34,776 nucleotides of DNA from Actinomycetes bacterium (lineage in GTDB: Bacteria > Actinomycetota > Acidimicrobiia > Acidimicrobiales > Ilumatobacteraceae). Shown piece after piece: positions 1 to 6,826 of this stretch. The notes under the pieces were generated by a model. The model was not told the DNA's origin. It saw only the letters and a program-made list of their open reading frames with translations, and made no database searches. The DNA lies in contig JANXUF010000155.1 in assembly GCA_025356335.1 (NCBI GenBank), forward strand, positions 1 to 34,776, in the 5' to 3' direction. Numbering within the stretch: the first letter of the stretch is position 1; each line of letters begins with the position of its first letter. Made by a program: the position numbers and the translations under genes.

Positions 1-1287
1 ATGCAATTCGCGGCTCGTCCATGTCCGAGGATTGCCGACACGGTTGACGATCGCGAGGACGTGGTCGGATGCGAGGACACGGTCAGCGATCCGTTCGATC
101 GTCTCCACCGTCGCCCCAGCACCTTGCGAGGCGGCGACGGCCTGCACCAGGTCTGTCTCGGTGAACGTCGAGCGGTCATTCGTCAACCGTGTACGCAGCA
201 GGTGAGCGATCCATTCTTCGGGCTCGACGGTGCGGTCATAGAACTCCGCGGTGCCGTCCTCGTCGAAGCGGACGGCTTCCAGCCGCCAGACCCCGTCGAG
301 ATCGTCATCGAGGTGCATGCCGGCACGGTTCATCGAGAACCCGATCAGGCGCTCGGCAGCATCAGGTCCCCACCCGGCCGCCTCGGCCTCCAACTTCCAG
401 CCCTCGTCGAAGCGGCCGCCCTCGACCTCCGGTTTGTGCCGGCGTGTCGCCAACACCGCCGTCTGGCGTCCCTCTGGCGTGTCGGGCGTCCCGGTCGCGG
501 CGAGCCAGGCGTCGATCTCCGTCGTCCGTTTGGAGAACTGATCCAACAGAGTTTGGGGGATCCCGGCGATCTCCGGAACATGCCGCCCGGGCCGCCACTC
601 CACCCCCAACGTCCGGGTCAATTCTTGGCGGTAAACGGTTTGGAACACTTCCCCAGCGGCGCGGGCATGCCGGTAGACGTCGGGGTGCGCGAACGCTGAC
701 CAGCGCCCATCCGCGCCTTCGACCAAGTTGGCGACGAGGACATGCCAATGCAACAACGGGTCCGCCGCACGTGATGTCCGATGGCGGAACGATGCCGCCA
801 CCACCCCCGACGTCGCCAACCGGTGCGGGCCTCGTGCGTCGGGGTGGGCGGCGAGCCACACCAGGTTGTGCGAACCGCGTTGCACCCGCACCGCTTCACG
901 CTCCAACCAGCCGACCGCCGCGCGCATCGCCACCTCACCGGCTTCGATGACAGCGCCCTGCACTCGTGGGTCATCGGACACGGCGTAAAGGACACTGGCC
1001 GATTTGGGTGCTTTGAACGTCAGATCGAAATCTGGGACACGCCGCGCGTGCGAACGCGGTGGCTGCCCGTTCGGTGACAGACCGCCACGGCCCGGCGCGA
1101 GACCGGCGAGGACCGCTCGGAGATCGTCAGCGTTCACATCACCGGACAGTCCGAGGCGCTGTGCACCGCCACCGATCCAGGCGCCGGCGGTCTCGCCGTT
1201 GCCCGTGTAGTAGGCATCCAACGATTGGGCGACGCCGGACAGGTGGTAGGCCTCTTGGCCGACGCGAAGTTTGGCGATTGACAGCAC
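1..1287 (-). CDS. MobF/TrwC-family conjugative relaxase, N-terminal part (runs off left edge)
   Basis: The minus strand is open from a stop at 1374 to the window edge and encodes 429 residues from a GTG at 1287 (MLSIAKLRVGQEAYHLSG). This is the N-terminal relaxase domain of the TrwC/MobF family, which nicks one strand at oriT through an active-site tyrosine and pilots it in conjugation. Visible signatures are the N-terminal tyrosine pair Y26-Y27 (SLDAYYTG), the DFDLTFKAPKSAS block typical of the family, and the metal-binding histidine triad H169...H180-W-H182 (ASFRH, then DPLLHWHVLVANL). Family members usually have a C-terminal helicase domain, which would lie outside the window. The start is uncertain: no good Shine-Dalgarno precedes 1287, and in-frame GTG 1314 is an alternative. 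The upstream winged-helix gene is on the same strand, 185 bases away, with two inverted repeats between. The relaxase assignment is firm; completeness is unknown. Confidence 0.9.
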   Translation of the reverse strand, partial: MLSIAKLRVGQEAYHLSGVAQSLDAYYTGNGETAGAWIGGGAQRLGLSGDVNADDLRAVLAGLAPGRGGLSPNGQPPRSHARRVPDFDLTFKAPKSASVLYAVSDDPRVQGAVIEAGEVAMRAAVGWLEREAVRVQRGSHNLVWLAAHPDARGPHRLATSGVVAASFRHRTSRAADPLLHWHVLVANLVEGADGRWSAFAHPDVYRHARAAGEVFQTVYRQELTRTLGVEWRPGRHVPEIAGIPQTLLDQFSKRTTEIDAWLAATGTPDTPEGRQTAVLATRRHKPEVEGGRFDEGWKLEAEAAGWGPDAAERLIGFSMNRAGMHLDDDLDGVWRLEAVRFDEDGTAEFYDRTVEPEEWIAHLLRTRLTNDRSTFTETDLVQAVAASQGAGATVETIERIADRVLASDHVLAIVNRVGNPRTWTSRELH

Positions 1288-1365
1288 ATGTACCAACGGG
1301 CAGCGAACGTGCACCTTTAGGTAATAATCTGTGAAAGAAATTCCGCAGCCTTGCTGCTGGACGTG

Positions 1366-1380
1366 TGTGAGTCACTCACA
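1366..1380. repeat. 15-bp palindrome upstream of the relaxase
   Basis: TGTGAGT-C-ACTCACA is a perfect inverted repeat around one central base. It lies 79 bases before the relaxase GTG in the gap between the winged-helix gene and the relaxase. It could be an operator or part of an origin of transfer; relaxase genes of this class often sit next to oriT. Confidence 0.5.
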
Positions 1381-1418
1381 GGGCCTGGTGTGAGTGGTTC
1401 GAGTCGGGACGCGACGAC

Positions 1419-1446
1419 GTGGTCGCCGACGATTGCCGGCGACCAC
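1419..1446. repeat. Perfect 9-bp inverted repeat with 10-base loop (terminator or oriT hairpin)
   Basis: GTGGTCGCC at 1419-1427 and GGCGACCAC at 1438-1446 form a GC-rich stem. It starts 27 bases after the stop codon of the minus-strand winged-helix gene. It has no T-tract on either side, so a simple intrinsic terminator is only one possibility; a structural oriT hairpin is the other. Confidence 0.5.
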
Positions 1447-1472
1447 AGGTCCGAGGCGGTTGCTGTGCGGGG

Positions 1473-1832
1473 TTATGCGGCAAGGCGTTGCCGGTAACTG
1501 TCCGCGAGCGCTGCGGGGAGCACGTCGACTTGGTGGCTGGTGAGGGCGGGGAGTTCGAGGCGGACGGCGATGACATCGGTGGAGACGAACGTGGCGATGT
1601 AGAAGTGGGCGAGGCGTTCGAGGCTTTCCCATAGCCGGGCGCGGTTGGTGCCGAGGCCGACGGTGCGGGCGAGTTCGTGGGTGTCCCAGGTCGTTTCGCC
1701 GTAAGTGGCGTGACGCGCGAGGAGGTAGGCGAGGAGGGTGGAGGTGGGGCCGAGGATCGGGAGCCACCACTTCTGTCGCTTATTCGTTTGATACAAGTTG
1801 GTATGACGGTTGTGGCGTTGCGTCGTCGGCAT
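1473..1832 (-). CDS. Small winged-helix-like protein A, paralogue of the gene at 5834-6268
   Basis: This gene encodes 119 residues starting at ATG 1832, with AGG placed 8 bases upstream (GCAGGTCAACC-ATG). After a polar N-terminus the body begins KWWLPILGPTSTLLAYL, followed by HELARTVGLG, then a helix SLERLAHFYIA and a beta-like segment IAVRLELPALTSHQ. That order (helix, HELARTVGLG turn, recognition-like helix, hairpin) suggests a winged helix. The same blocks occur in the same order in the product of 5834-6268 (WLPVLGPSATW, ELSESMGLG, TIHRLVLFGMA, LEVRTTVPAVSDRQL, both ending near LAA). I do not recognise a named family. Its place between a MobF relaxase and a divergent recombinase operon suggests a regulator or accessory DNA-binding protein of the element; this is inference. 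A much longer open frame upstream is antisense to the recombinase gene and was not used. Confidence 0.75.
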   Translation of the reverse strand: MPTTQRHNRHTNLYQTNKRQKWWLPILGPTSTLLAYLLARHATYGETTWDTHELARTVGLGTNRARLWESLERLAHFYIATFVSTDVIAVRLELPALTSHQVDVLPAALADSYRQRLAA

Positions 1833-1951
1833 GGTTGACCTGCTTGGATGTTGGTCGTGGGCTGGGCGTGTTGCCGAGGCGGGGTCCGTGGTCGTGGTGA
1901 GGGATCCACCATCTGACCCGTGTGATGCATGATACTTACTTTTGATGCAGG
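1833..1951. promoter_or_regulatory. Divergent promoter region between winged-helix A and the recombinase trio
   Basis: This 119-base gap must carry the promoters of both divergent transcripts. It contains a direct repeat TGATGCA at 1923-1929 and 1943-1949 (20 bp apart, about two helical turns), which overlaps the likely start region of the recombinase gene at 1952. GATACT at 1931-1936 is a weak -10 candidate between the repeats. The HTH protein encoded at 3061 or the winged-helix proteins could bind here; that is inference. Confidence 0.35.
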
Positions 1952-3064
1952 ATGCTCGTTGTGGTTGAGAGGGTGTTGGCGGGGTCGGCGGCGTTGCAGT
2001 TGGTTGATGGGGTGTCGTTGTTGCATCCGCAGGATCAGGTGTTCGTAGCAATGTTGGATGGTTGGGGTTTGCAGCAGCAGTCGAGGTTTCTGGCGGCGTC
2101 GACGATTTCTGGACGCCGACAGTTGCTGGGTCGGTTCCATCGGTGGACGAATGAGTATCCGTGGCAGTGGGGTCCACAGGATTTGGAGGAGTGGACTGCG
2201 GTGGCGATCTCGGAACGCAAAGCGACGTTCTCGACGGTGCGGAATGTGCATGTGACGATGTCGTTGTTCTTCGATTACATCTGCGACTCGCGGTACGGGT
2301 GGGTGGCGGAGTGTGAGCGGCGGTTCGGGACGTTCCCGGTGCAGATCTGTCACGAGTTGAACACGACGACGCATCGCTCCGATTTCGAGGGGCAGCCGGG
2401 TAATCGTGCGTTGACTCGGGTCGAGTTGCAGGCGTTGTTCGATCACGCCGATGAGCGTGTCGAGGCGGTCCGCCGGCGGGGTCGTAAGGGGTGGTTGGCG
2501 GCTTCTCGGGATGCGACGTTGTTGAAGGTCGCCTACGGCTGGGGGTTACGACGACGTGAGTTGGTGATGTTGGAAACGGTTGATTGGGGACGGAACCCGA
2601 AAGCGCCGGAGTTCGCTGATGTGGGGGTGTCGTCGGTACGGTTCGGGAAAGCGAAGGGTGGCGGTCCACCGCGTCGGCGGAGCGTGTTGACGGTGTTCCC
2701 GTGGGCCGTCGAGGTGGTGGAGGAATGGGTGAAAGAGGTCCGGCCGTTGTATGAGCCGTCGTTGTCGACGTTGTGGCCCACGGAGCGGGACAGCCGGATG
2801 GGGATGGTCTATGTCAACAAGGTGTTTGCTCGTTACCGTGACGAGCTCGGTTTGCCGGGCGAGTTGGGGCCGCATTGTCTGCGGCATTCGTATGTCACGC
2901 ACCTGATCGAGGATGGGTGGGATCCGTTGTTCGTGCAGCAGCAGGTCGGGCATGCGTGGGTGTCGACGACAGCGATTTATACCGGTGTGTCGTCGGATTA
3001 CAATAACGAGGTGCTGCGCCGGACGTTGGACGCACGCCACGGCATCGGCAAGGCCAGCGGATGA
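1952..3064 (+). CDS. Tyrosine recombinase/integrase (XerC/D-like), complete active site
   Basis: The product is a 370-residue site-specific tyrosine recombinase. Residues about 30-125 resemble the N-terminal SAM-like DNA-binding domain, and residues about 155-350 the catalytic domain. All expected catalytic residues are visible: Arg in AYGWGLRRREL (R200), a Lys in the hairpin FGKAKGGG (K233 or K235), H308 and R311 in GPHCLRHSY, H334 in QQQVGHAWV, and the nucleophile Y343 in TTAIYTGV. It is the first gene of a coupled operon: its stop overlaps the ATG of the HTH gene at 3061 (ATGA). The start at ATG 1952 has only AGG directly adjacent, so translation may be weak or leaderless. Leucine is often encoded by TTG here, unlike the CTC/CTG-rich genes of the rest of the window, which fits acquired DNA. 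Its partner gene at 3408 encodes a degenerate recombinase domain. Confidence 0.92.
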   Translation: MLVVVERVLAGSAALQLVDGVSLLHPQDQVFVAMLDGWGLQQQSRFLAASTISGRRQLLGRFHRWTNEYPWQWGPQDLEEWTAVAISERKATFSTVRNVHVTMSLFFDYICDSRYGWVAECERRFGTFPVQICHELNTTTHRSDFEGQPGNRALTRVELQALFDHADERVEAVRRRGRKGWLAASRDATLLKVAYGWGLRRRELVMLETVDWGRNPKAPEFADVGVSSVRFGKAKGGGPPRRRSVLTVFPWAVEVVEEWVKEVRPLYEPSLSTLWPTERDSRMGMVYVNKVFARYRDELGLPGELGPHCLRHSYVTHLIEDGWDPLFVQQQVGHAWVSTTAIYTGVSSDYNNEVLRRTLDARHGIGKASG

Positions 3065-3411
3065 CGGTGCGTAAGTTGGGGTATCGGTGGCGGTTGCGGG
3101 AAGTGATGGCCGCCAGGGGGTTGTGGTCGACGACGGAGTTGGCGCCGTTGTTGGTCGAGCGCGGGATCGTGTTGTCCTCGACGCAGGTGTATCGGTTGGT
3201 GACCCAGACACCGGAACGTTTGACGTTACGGATCTTGATGGCGTTGTGCGACGCGTTGGAGTGCACCCCGAACGATCTGATCGAACCGGTCGCCGACACC
3301 GCCCCGGTCCGCCAACGCAAAGCCGCCGGCGGTGGCGCTGGTGGTGATGATGGGCTGGCGGAGGTGCGGGCGTTACGACCGAAACGTGCACGGATCGTTC
3401 CCGAGTGGTGA
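3061..3411 (+). CDS. Small Cro/C1-type HTH protein of the recombinase operon
   Basis: This gene encodes 116 residues from ATG 3061, which overlaps the recombinase stop (ATGA). Residues about 23-75 form a Cro/C1-like helix-turn-helix: TTELAPLLVERG, then the recognition helix region LSSTQVYRLVTQ, then LRILMALCDALECTPNDLIEP, an ending typical of XRE-family domains. The C-terminal 40 residues are a Gly-rich linker and a basic tail (LRPKRARIVPEW) that could contact DNA or the partner proteins. Its own stop overlaps the start of the zinc-array gene (GTGA), so all three proteins are probably made in fixed ratio. It may be a directionality or accessory factor for the recombinase, or an operon repressor; neither can be decided from sequence. 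Confidence 0.85.
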   Translation: MTVRKLGYRWRLREVMAARGLWSTTELAPLLVERGIVLSSTQVYRLVTQTPERLTLRILMALCDALECTPNDLIEPVADTAPVRQRKAAGGGAGGDDGLAEVRALRPKRARIVPEW

Positions 3412-5657
3412 CCGTCGCGGTGAACGCTGTGGCGTGCACGGTGTGTGGAAGGTCCGGTCTCGGAACGTGCGGCGGGAAGTGCGGGTCGTGTCGGGCGCGT
3501 GCGGCAGCGGAAGCGTGTGAGGACTGCGGCAAGGTCCGCCAGGTAGCAAAACGGTTGGAGGGCGGTGGGGTGTTGTGCAGCGTGTGCCACAACCGTCGAG
3601 GATCGGTGATCCGTGCCGATGGGCTGCGCGCTGAGGCGGTGTCGGTGTTGGCGCGATGGTTGCCGGGCACTGATGCCGGGTTGGTGGCTCGGGCGGTGGT
3701 GGTGGCGGCACCGAACTTTCGTCAGGCCGAATGGTTGCGCGTGGCGTTGACCGATCCGGGCGTGTTGCGGTCATCGACGGTGGCGCCGACGGTCGTCGAT
3801 CGCCTCGTCGGTGAACTCCTCGCTGGCGGTGTCGACGGGATCGGGTTGCCGTGTTGTGTGCGTTGTCGACGGACTGGGTGGTTGACGCAACGCCTCGATG
3901 GTCATCGTGCATGCTCGATCTGCGCGCAGAAGGTTCGCCTCGACACGTGTGGTTGCTGCGGCCGTCTGGCGGGTGTGGTCGCGCGTGGCGATGATGGGAC
4001 GGCGCGGTGCGGGAACTGTGTCGCTCAGGACGCCAGCCGTTGGGAACCGTGCGCTCACTGCAACAGGACAGCCCGCCCGGTTCGCTGCCTGAGCGACGGC
4101 GCAGCATTGTGTTCAGCGTGTAACCGTAAGGCGCAGATCGCTGTGTGTGTGTTGTGCGACAGGGAACGACCATGCGATGGGATCGCCTCCGGACGACCGC
4201 ACTGTGCGGCGTGTAGTCGCCTCCAAGCGCCATGCTCGCGTTGCGGTCGTGTCGCAGCGGTGATGGCCGTGTGGGCGTGCGGACCGGTGTGTTCCACCTG
4301 TCGCCTCAAAGGACTGGAAGCCAAGGCGGTGTGCAGCGGCTGCGGGCAGCTCCGTCGTCCCGACCCGCGAGACCGTTCCGGGCGCTGCTCGGATTGTGTC
4401 GGGATGGCACCGCTGTCGGTCTGTCAGACCTGCGGTCTCGAGGACCGTGTGTATCGCGACGGGCAATGTTTTCGTTGCTCGATGATCCAACGATTCGACA
4501 CGCTGACCTCAACATCAGCGGTCGATCTGATGGCGTTGTGCACCATGCTGATCGGTTCGGGCCACCCGCGGGCGGTGCTGCGCTGGCTCAACACGCGTTT
4601 CGTTGGCGACCCCCTCGTCCGGTTGGCGTCGGGGGATCTGGCGATGACTCACGCTGGACTCGATGGCCTCGGCAAGAGCCCTGCGATCGGTCAGTTGCGT
4701 GCCGTGCTCGTCAGCGCCGGCCTGCTAGCGGCACGCGACGAAACGGTCAGTCATCTCGAGCTGTGGATCGAAGATCAACTCGCGGCGGTCGCCCATGCCG
4801 AGGACCGCAGAGTGATCGAAGCGTTCGCCCACTGGTGGGTGCTGCGTCGTGTGCGTCGACGAGCCCAACACAGCGAAACGACCAACACGGTCAACGCACG
4901 ACGCGCCGTTGGTCAAGCCGTCCAGTTCCTCACGTTCCTCGCCGAGCACGACCGGACACTGGCGACATGTAGCCAAGCAGACATCGAGTTGTGGCTCGCC
5001 GGGCCGGCCGTGCGGCGCAGCACCGGCGATTTCGTCAAGTGGGCACACAACCGGCGGTTGTGCGCCGAACTCCGCGTCGACAAACGCGCCCAAGGGTTCC
5101 CGGCACGACGGATCACTCCGGACTCACACGCTGAAATCGTGCGACGACTCCTCGATGACACCGACATTAATCTTGTCGACCGAGTCAGCGGTCTCCTCGT
5201 CGCCTGTTACGGCCAGATCCCGGCGCGCCTCGCACTATTGACCATCGAACATGTGACCGTCAGCGACTCGAAAGTGACGATCCGTTTCGGCACCGACGAC
5301 ACGGTGCTCGTCGCGCCGATCGCCGAACTCGTCAGAACGCTCGTCGACAGTCGTCGAGGACGTGCAGCGGTCACCGGTCAATCAACGAAACAATGGCTGT
5401 TCCCTGGCGGGCTCCCCGGCAAGCACATCCACCCGGCAACCCTGTCAACACGACTACGCCACCTCGGCATCCGCGCCATCGATCTCCGCACGGCTGCGAT
5501 CCTCGATTTCGCTGCCGACGTCCCACCAGCGATCCTTGCCGACATGATCGGACTCTATCCATCGACCGCCGCCAGATGGACACACGCCGCCGGCGGCGAC
5601 TGGAGTCTCTACGTCGCTTCCAAAACACGAAACACGACCGCACCAACGAGCACGTGA
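3408..5657 (+). CDS. Zinc-knuckle-array protein with a catalytically degenerate tyrosine-recombinase domain
   Basis: The product has about 750 residues. GTG 3408 gives the GTGA overlap with the HTH gene; GTG 3405 is one codon earlier, and residue numbers here count from it. The first half holds nine paired CxxC...CxxC units: C11/C14, C38/C41, C151/C154, C182/C185, C216/C219, C248/C251, C277/C280, C310/C313 and C340/C343, each followed 12-20 residues later by a second CxxC (in the first unit C26/C29). Residues about 465-570 look like a core-binding domain, and 575-740 like a recombinase catalytic fold. Arg box I is kept (YGQIPARLALL, R608) and Arg of box II is kept (IDLRTAA, R695). The box II His is Ile, the third-box His is Leu (MIGLYPS), and the nucleophilic Tyr position is Trp (AARWTHA, W725). 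It is probably a DNA-binding, non-cleaving partner of the upstream integrase. The zinc array could bind DNA, RNA or protein. Confidence 0.85.
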   Translation: MTVAVNAVACTVCGRSGLGTCGGKCGSCRARAAAEACEDCGKVRQVAKRLEGGGVLCSVCHNRRGSVIRADGLRAEAVSVLARWLPGTDAGLVARAVVVAAPNFRQAEWLRVALTDPGVLRSSTVAPTVVDRLVGELLAGGVDGIGLPCCVRCRRTGWLTQRLDGHRACSICAQKVRLDTCGCCGRLAGVVARGDDGTARCGNCVAQDASRWEPCAHCNRTARPVRCLSDGAALCSACNRKAQIAVCVLCDRERPCDGIASGRPHCAACSRLQAPCSRCGRVAAVMAVWACGPVCSTCRLKGLEAKAVCSGCGQLRRPDPRDRSGRCSDCVGMAPLSVCQTCGLEDRVYRDGQCFRCSMIQRFDTLTSTSAVDLMALCTMLIGSGHPRAVLRWLNTRFVGDPLVRLASGDLAMTHAGLDGLGKSPAIGQLRAVLVSAGLLAARDETVSHLELWIEDQLAAVAHAEDRRVIEAFAHWWVLRRVRRRAQHSETTNTVNARRAVGQAVQFLTFLAEHDRTLATCSQADIELWLAGPAVRRSTGDFVKWAHNRRLCAELRVDKRAQGFPARRITPDSHAEIVRRLLDDTDINLVDRVSGLLVACYGQIPARLALLTIEHVTVSDSKVTIRFGTDDTVLVAPIAELVRTLVDSRRGRAAVTGQSTKQWLFPGGLPGKHIHPATLSTRLRHLGIRAIDLRTAAILDFAADVPPAILADMIGLYPSTAARWTHAAGGDWSLYVASKTRNTTAPTST

Positions 5658-5703
5658 GCGTCACATTGATGACCTGGTGGGCGAACACGATGCGGGACCG
5701 GCA

Positions 5704-5735
5704 CGGCCCACGGCCCACGGCCCACGGCCCACGGC
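5704..5735. repeat. Heptanucleotide tandem repeat (CGGCCCA x4 plus partial)
   Basis: Four perfect copies of the 7-mer CGGCCCA plus a partial CGGC lie in the 176-base gap between the convergent zinc-array gene and winged-helix gene B. Seven is not a multiple of three and no gene crosses it. It is a simple-sequence tract prone to slippage, with no evident function. Confidence 0.8.
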
Positions 5736-5833
5736 ACCCGAACGGCAACGTCCGTTCCCGCAACCGTGACGCCGTAACAGTTCTCCAGGATCGACAACTC
5801 CGCATGCACCGCACGCCGCCATCCCGACTGGCC

Positions 5834-6268
5834 TCAAGCTGCGCGATCGTGCATCGCCGCGAGCATCCGATCATGAGACCGGACGAGCCCCGACGACATC
5901 CTCGCCAGTTGACGATCAGACACCGCAGGGACCGTCGTGCGCACCTCCAGCTCGCCGGTCCAACGGGCCATTCCGAACAACACCAAACGATGGATCGTCC
6001 GCTGCACTTTCGAGCGTTGACCCGACGCCCATCCGAGACCCATCGATTCGCTCAACTCGGGTAACACCATCAGCGTGCCACCCGGACAGGCGATCGCCCA
6101 CGTCCCCAAACGGCGCAACATCCACGTCGCCGACGGGCCAAGCACCGGCAACCACAGCGCTTCCACATACGGATGCCGAACAGGAAACTCGACCGGCGCG
6201 ATCGCCGCCGAGAGCCACGGAACCACGAGCACTTCAACAGGAAGAACGACGTCTTCAACAGCGTTCAC
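5834..6268 (-). CDS. Small winged-helix-like protein B, paralogue of the gene at 1473-1832
   Basis: This gene encodes 144 residues from GTG 6268, chosen because its GTG overlaps the stop of the short ORF upstream (GTGA). GTG 6295 and ATG 6289 are in-frame alternatives. The N-terminal 45 residues are hydrophobic and unlike copy A; from ALWLPVLGPSATW onward the two match block by block: PELSESMGLG, then TIHRLVLFGMARW, then LEVRTTVPAVSDRQL, ending MLAAMHDRAA. The predicted fold is a small winged helix; the function is unknown. It lies on the minus strand just past the plus-strand recombinase trio, so copies A and B, both minus-strand, bracket the trio. This suggests they belong to the same mobile element, perhaps as regulators or as recombination or transfer accessory factors. 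Confidence 0.65.
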   Translation of the reverse strand: MNAVEDVVLPVEVLVVPWLSAAIAPVEFPVRHPYVEALWLPVLGPSATWMLRRLGTWAIACPGGTLMVLPELSESMGLGWASGQRSKVQRTIHRLVLFGMARWTGELEVRTTVPAVSDRQLARMSSGLVRSHDRMLAAMHDRAA

Positions 6269-6408
6269 AGCACACCACCAAACTGGCATTCGCACCGAAT
6301 GAACATGGCTACTCTGCCGGTACAGAACTCGTCGCTGTCAGTTACGTGGGTACCGGGTTGGTGGTCGGCGACGATGATGATCCGCTCGGGTCGGTTGGTG
6401 AGATCCAT
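6265..6408 (-). CDS. Short ORF (47 aa) translationally coupled to winged-helix B
   Basis: ATG 6408 is preceded by a good Shine-Dalgarno (GAAGGAGTACTTGTC-ATG) and encodes 47 residues beginning MDLTNRPERIIIVADHQPGT and ending in FGGVL. Its TGA at 6267-6265 overlaps the GTG of the downstream gene. The RBS plus coupling make it more than a chance frame. It contains two Cys near the end (RCECQFG) and a third earlier. No family is recognised. It could be a real microprotein or a leader peptide controlling the downstream gene. Confidence 0.5.
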   Translation of the reverse strand: MDLTNRPERIIIVADHQPGTHVTDSDEFCTGRVAMFIRCECQFGGVL

Positions 6409-6412
6409 GACA

Positions 6413-6826
6413 AGTACTCCTTCGAAACGGTGGGGTGTGTTGGTGGAGGGAGCGCCGACGACTTCCCCAAGCGGGGCGCTCCCTCCGGTTGAACCTGCAC
6501 GTCGTTGGGCGGGTTCGTCTCTACGGGCAGCATCGACGCAACCACCGCACCCGCCCGCAGGGCGGCAACGTCAGGTGCCCGTCGCCTTCCGCGCCCTGAA
6601 GTCGATTCGATGACAGTCAGAGTCAGGTGCGTCGTGGTCAATTGCGCTTGGTGACCCCGAGAAGCTGAAGTCGCGGAAAACACTTCGCCGTCGTGGAGCG
6701 ATGCTCCGAAGTTTCTGAGAGGCCGAGACGTGCGTCAAGACGTGGCGATCAACCGCAGCGTTCGAGATCCGCTCGCCCTCCCGCCGAGTTCAAGGCAGCA
6801 GAGAATTAGTAGGGCAACGAGCGACT
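6413..6826. other. Gene-free stretch between the short ORF and the ArdC remnant
   Basis: No convincing gene is seen in these roughly 410 bases on either strand. Open frames here lack ribosome binding sites and have biased, arginine-rich compositions typical of chance frames in GC-rich DNA. The only structure noted is the 12-bp inverted repeat at 6445-6486. The promoter of the minus-strand short-ORF/winged-helix B unit should lie at its left end. Confidence 0.5.
6445..6486. repeat. Perfect 12-bp inverted repeat with 18-base loop
   Basis: GGAGGGAGCGCC at 6445-6456 is exactly complementary to GGCGCTCCCTCC at 6475-6486. It lies about 37 bases upstream of the short ORF start on the minus strand. 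It may be a hairpin in the 5' leader, an operator, or a terminator of an upstream transcript; no T-tract is present. Confidence 0.6.

Noticed and set aside
1..699. Plus-strand 232-codon frame at the left edge
   Set aside because: It is antisense to the relaxase domain, whose motifs (YY, histidine triad) are clear on the minus strand.
1473..2669. 398-codon minus-strand frame extending winged-helix A far upstream
   Set aside because: The extension is antisense to the complete tyrosine recombinase gene and has Ser/Thr/Pro/Arg-rich composition typical of GC-rich shadow frames; only the part from ATG 1832 has paralogue support.
6342..6683. 113-codon minus-strand frame upstream of the short ORF
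   Set aside because: It lacks a ribosome binding site, crosses the 12-bp inverted repeat and overlaps the well-supported start of the 47-codon ORF in another frame.
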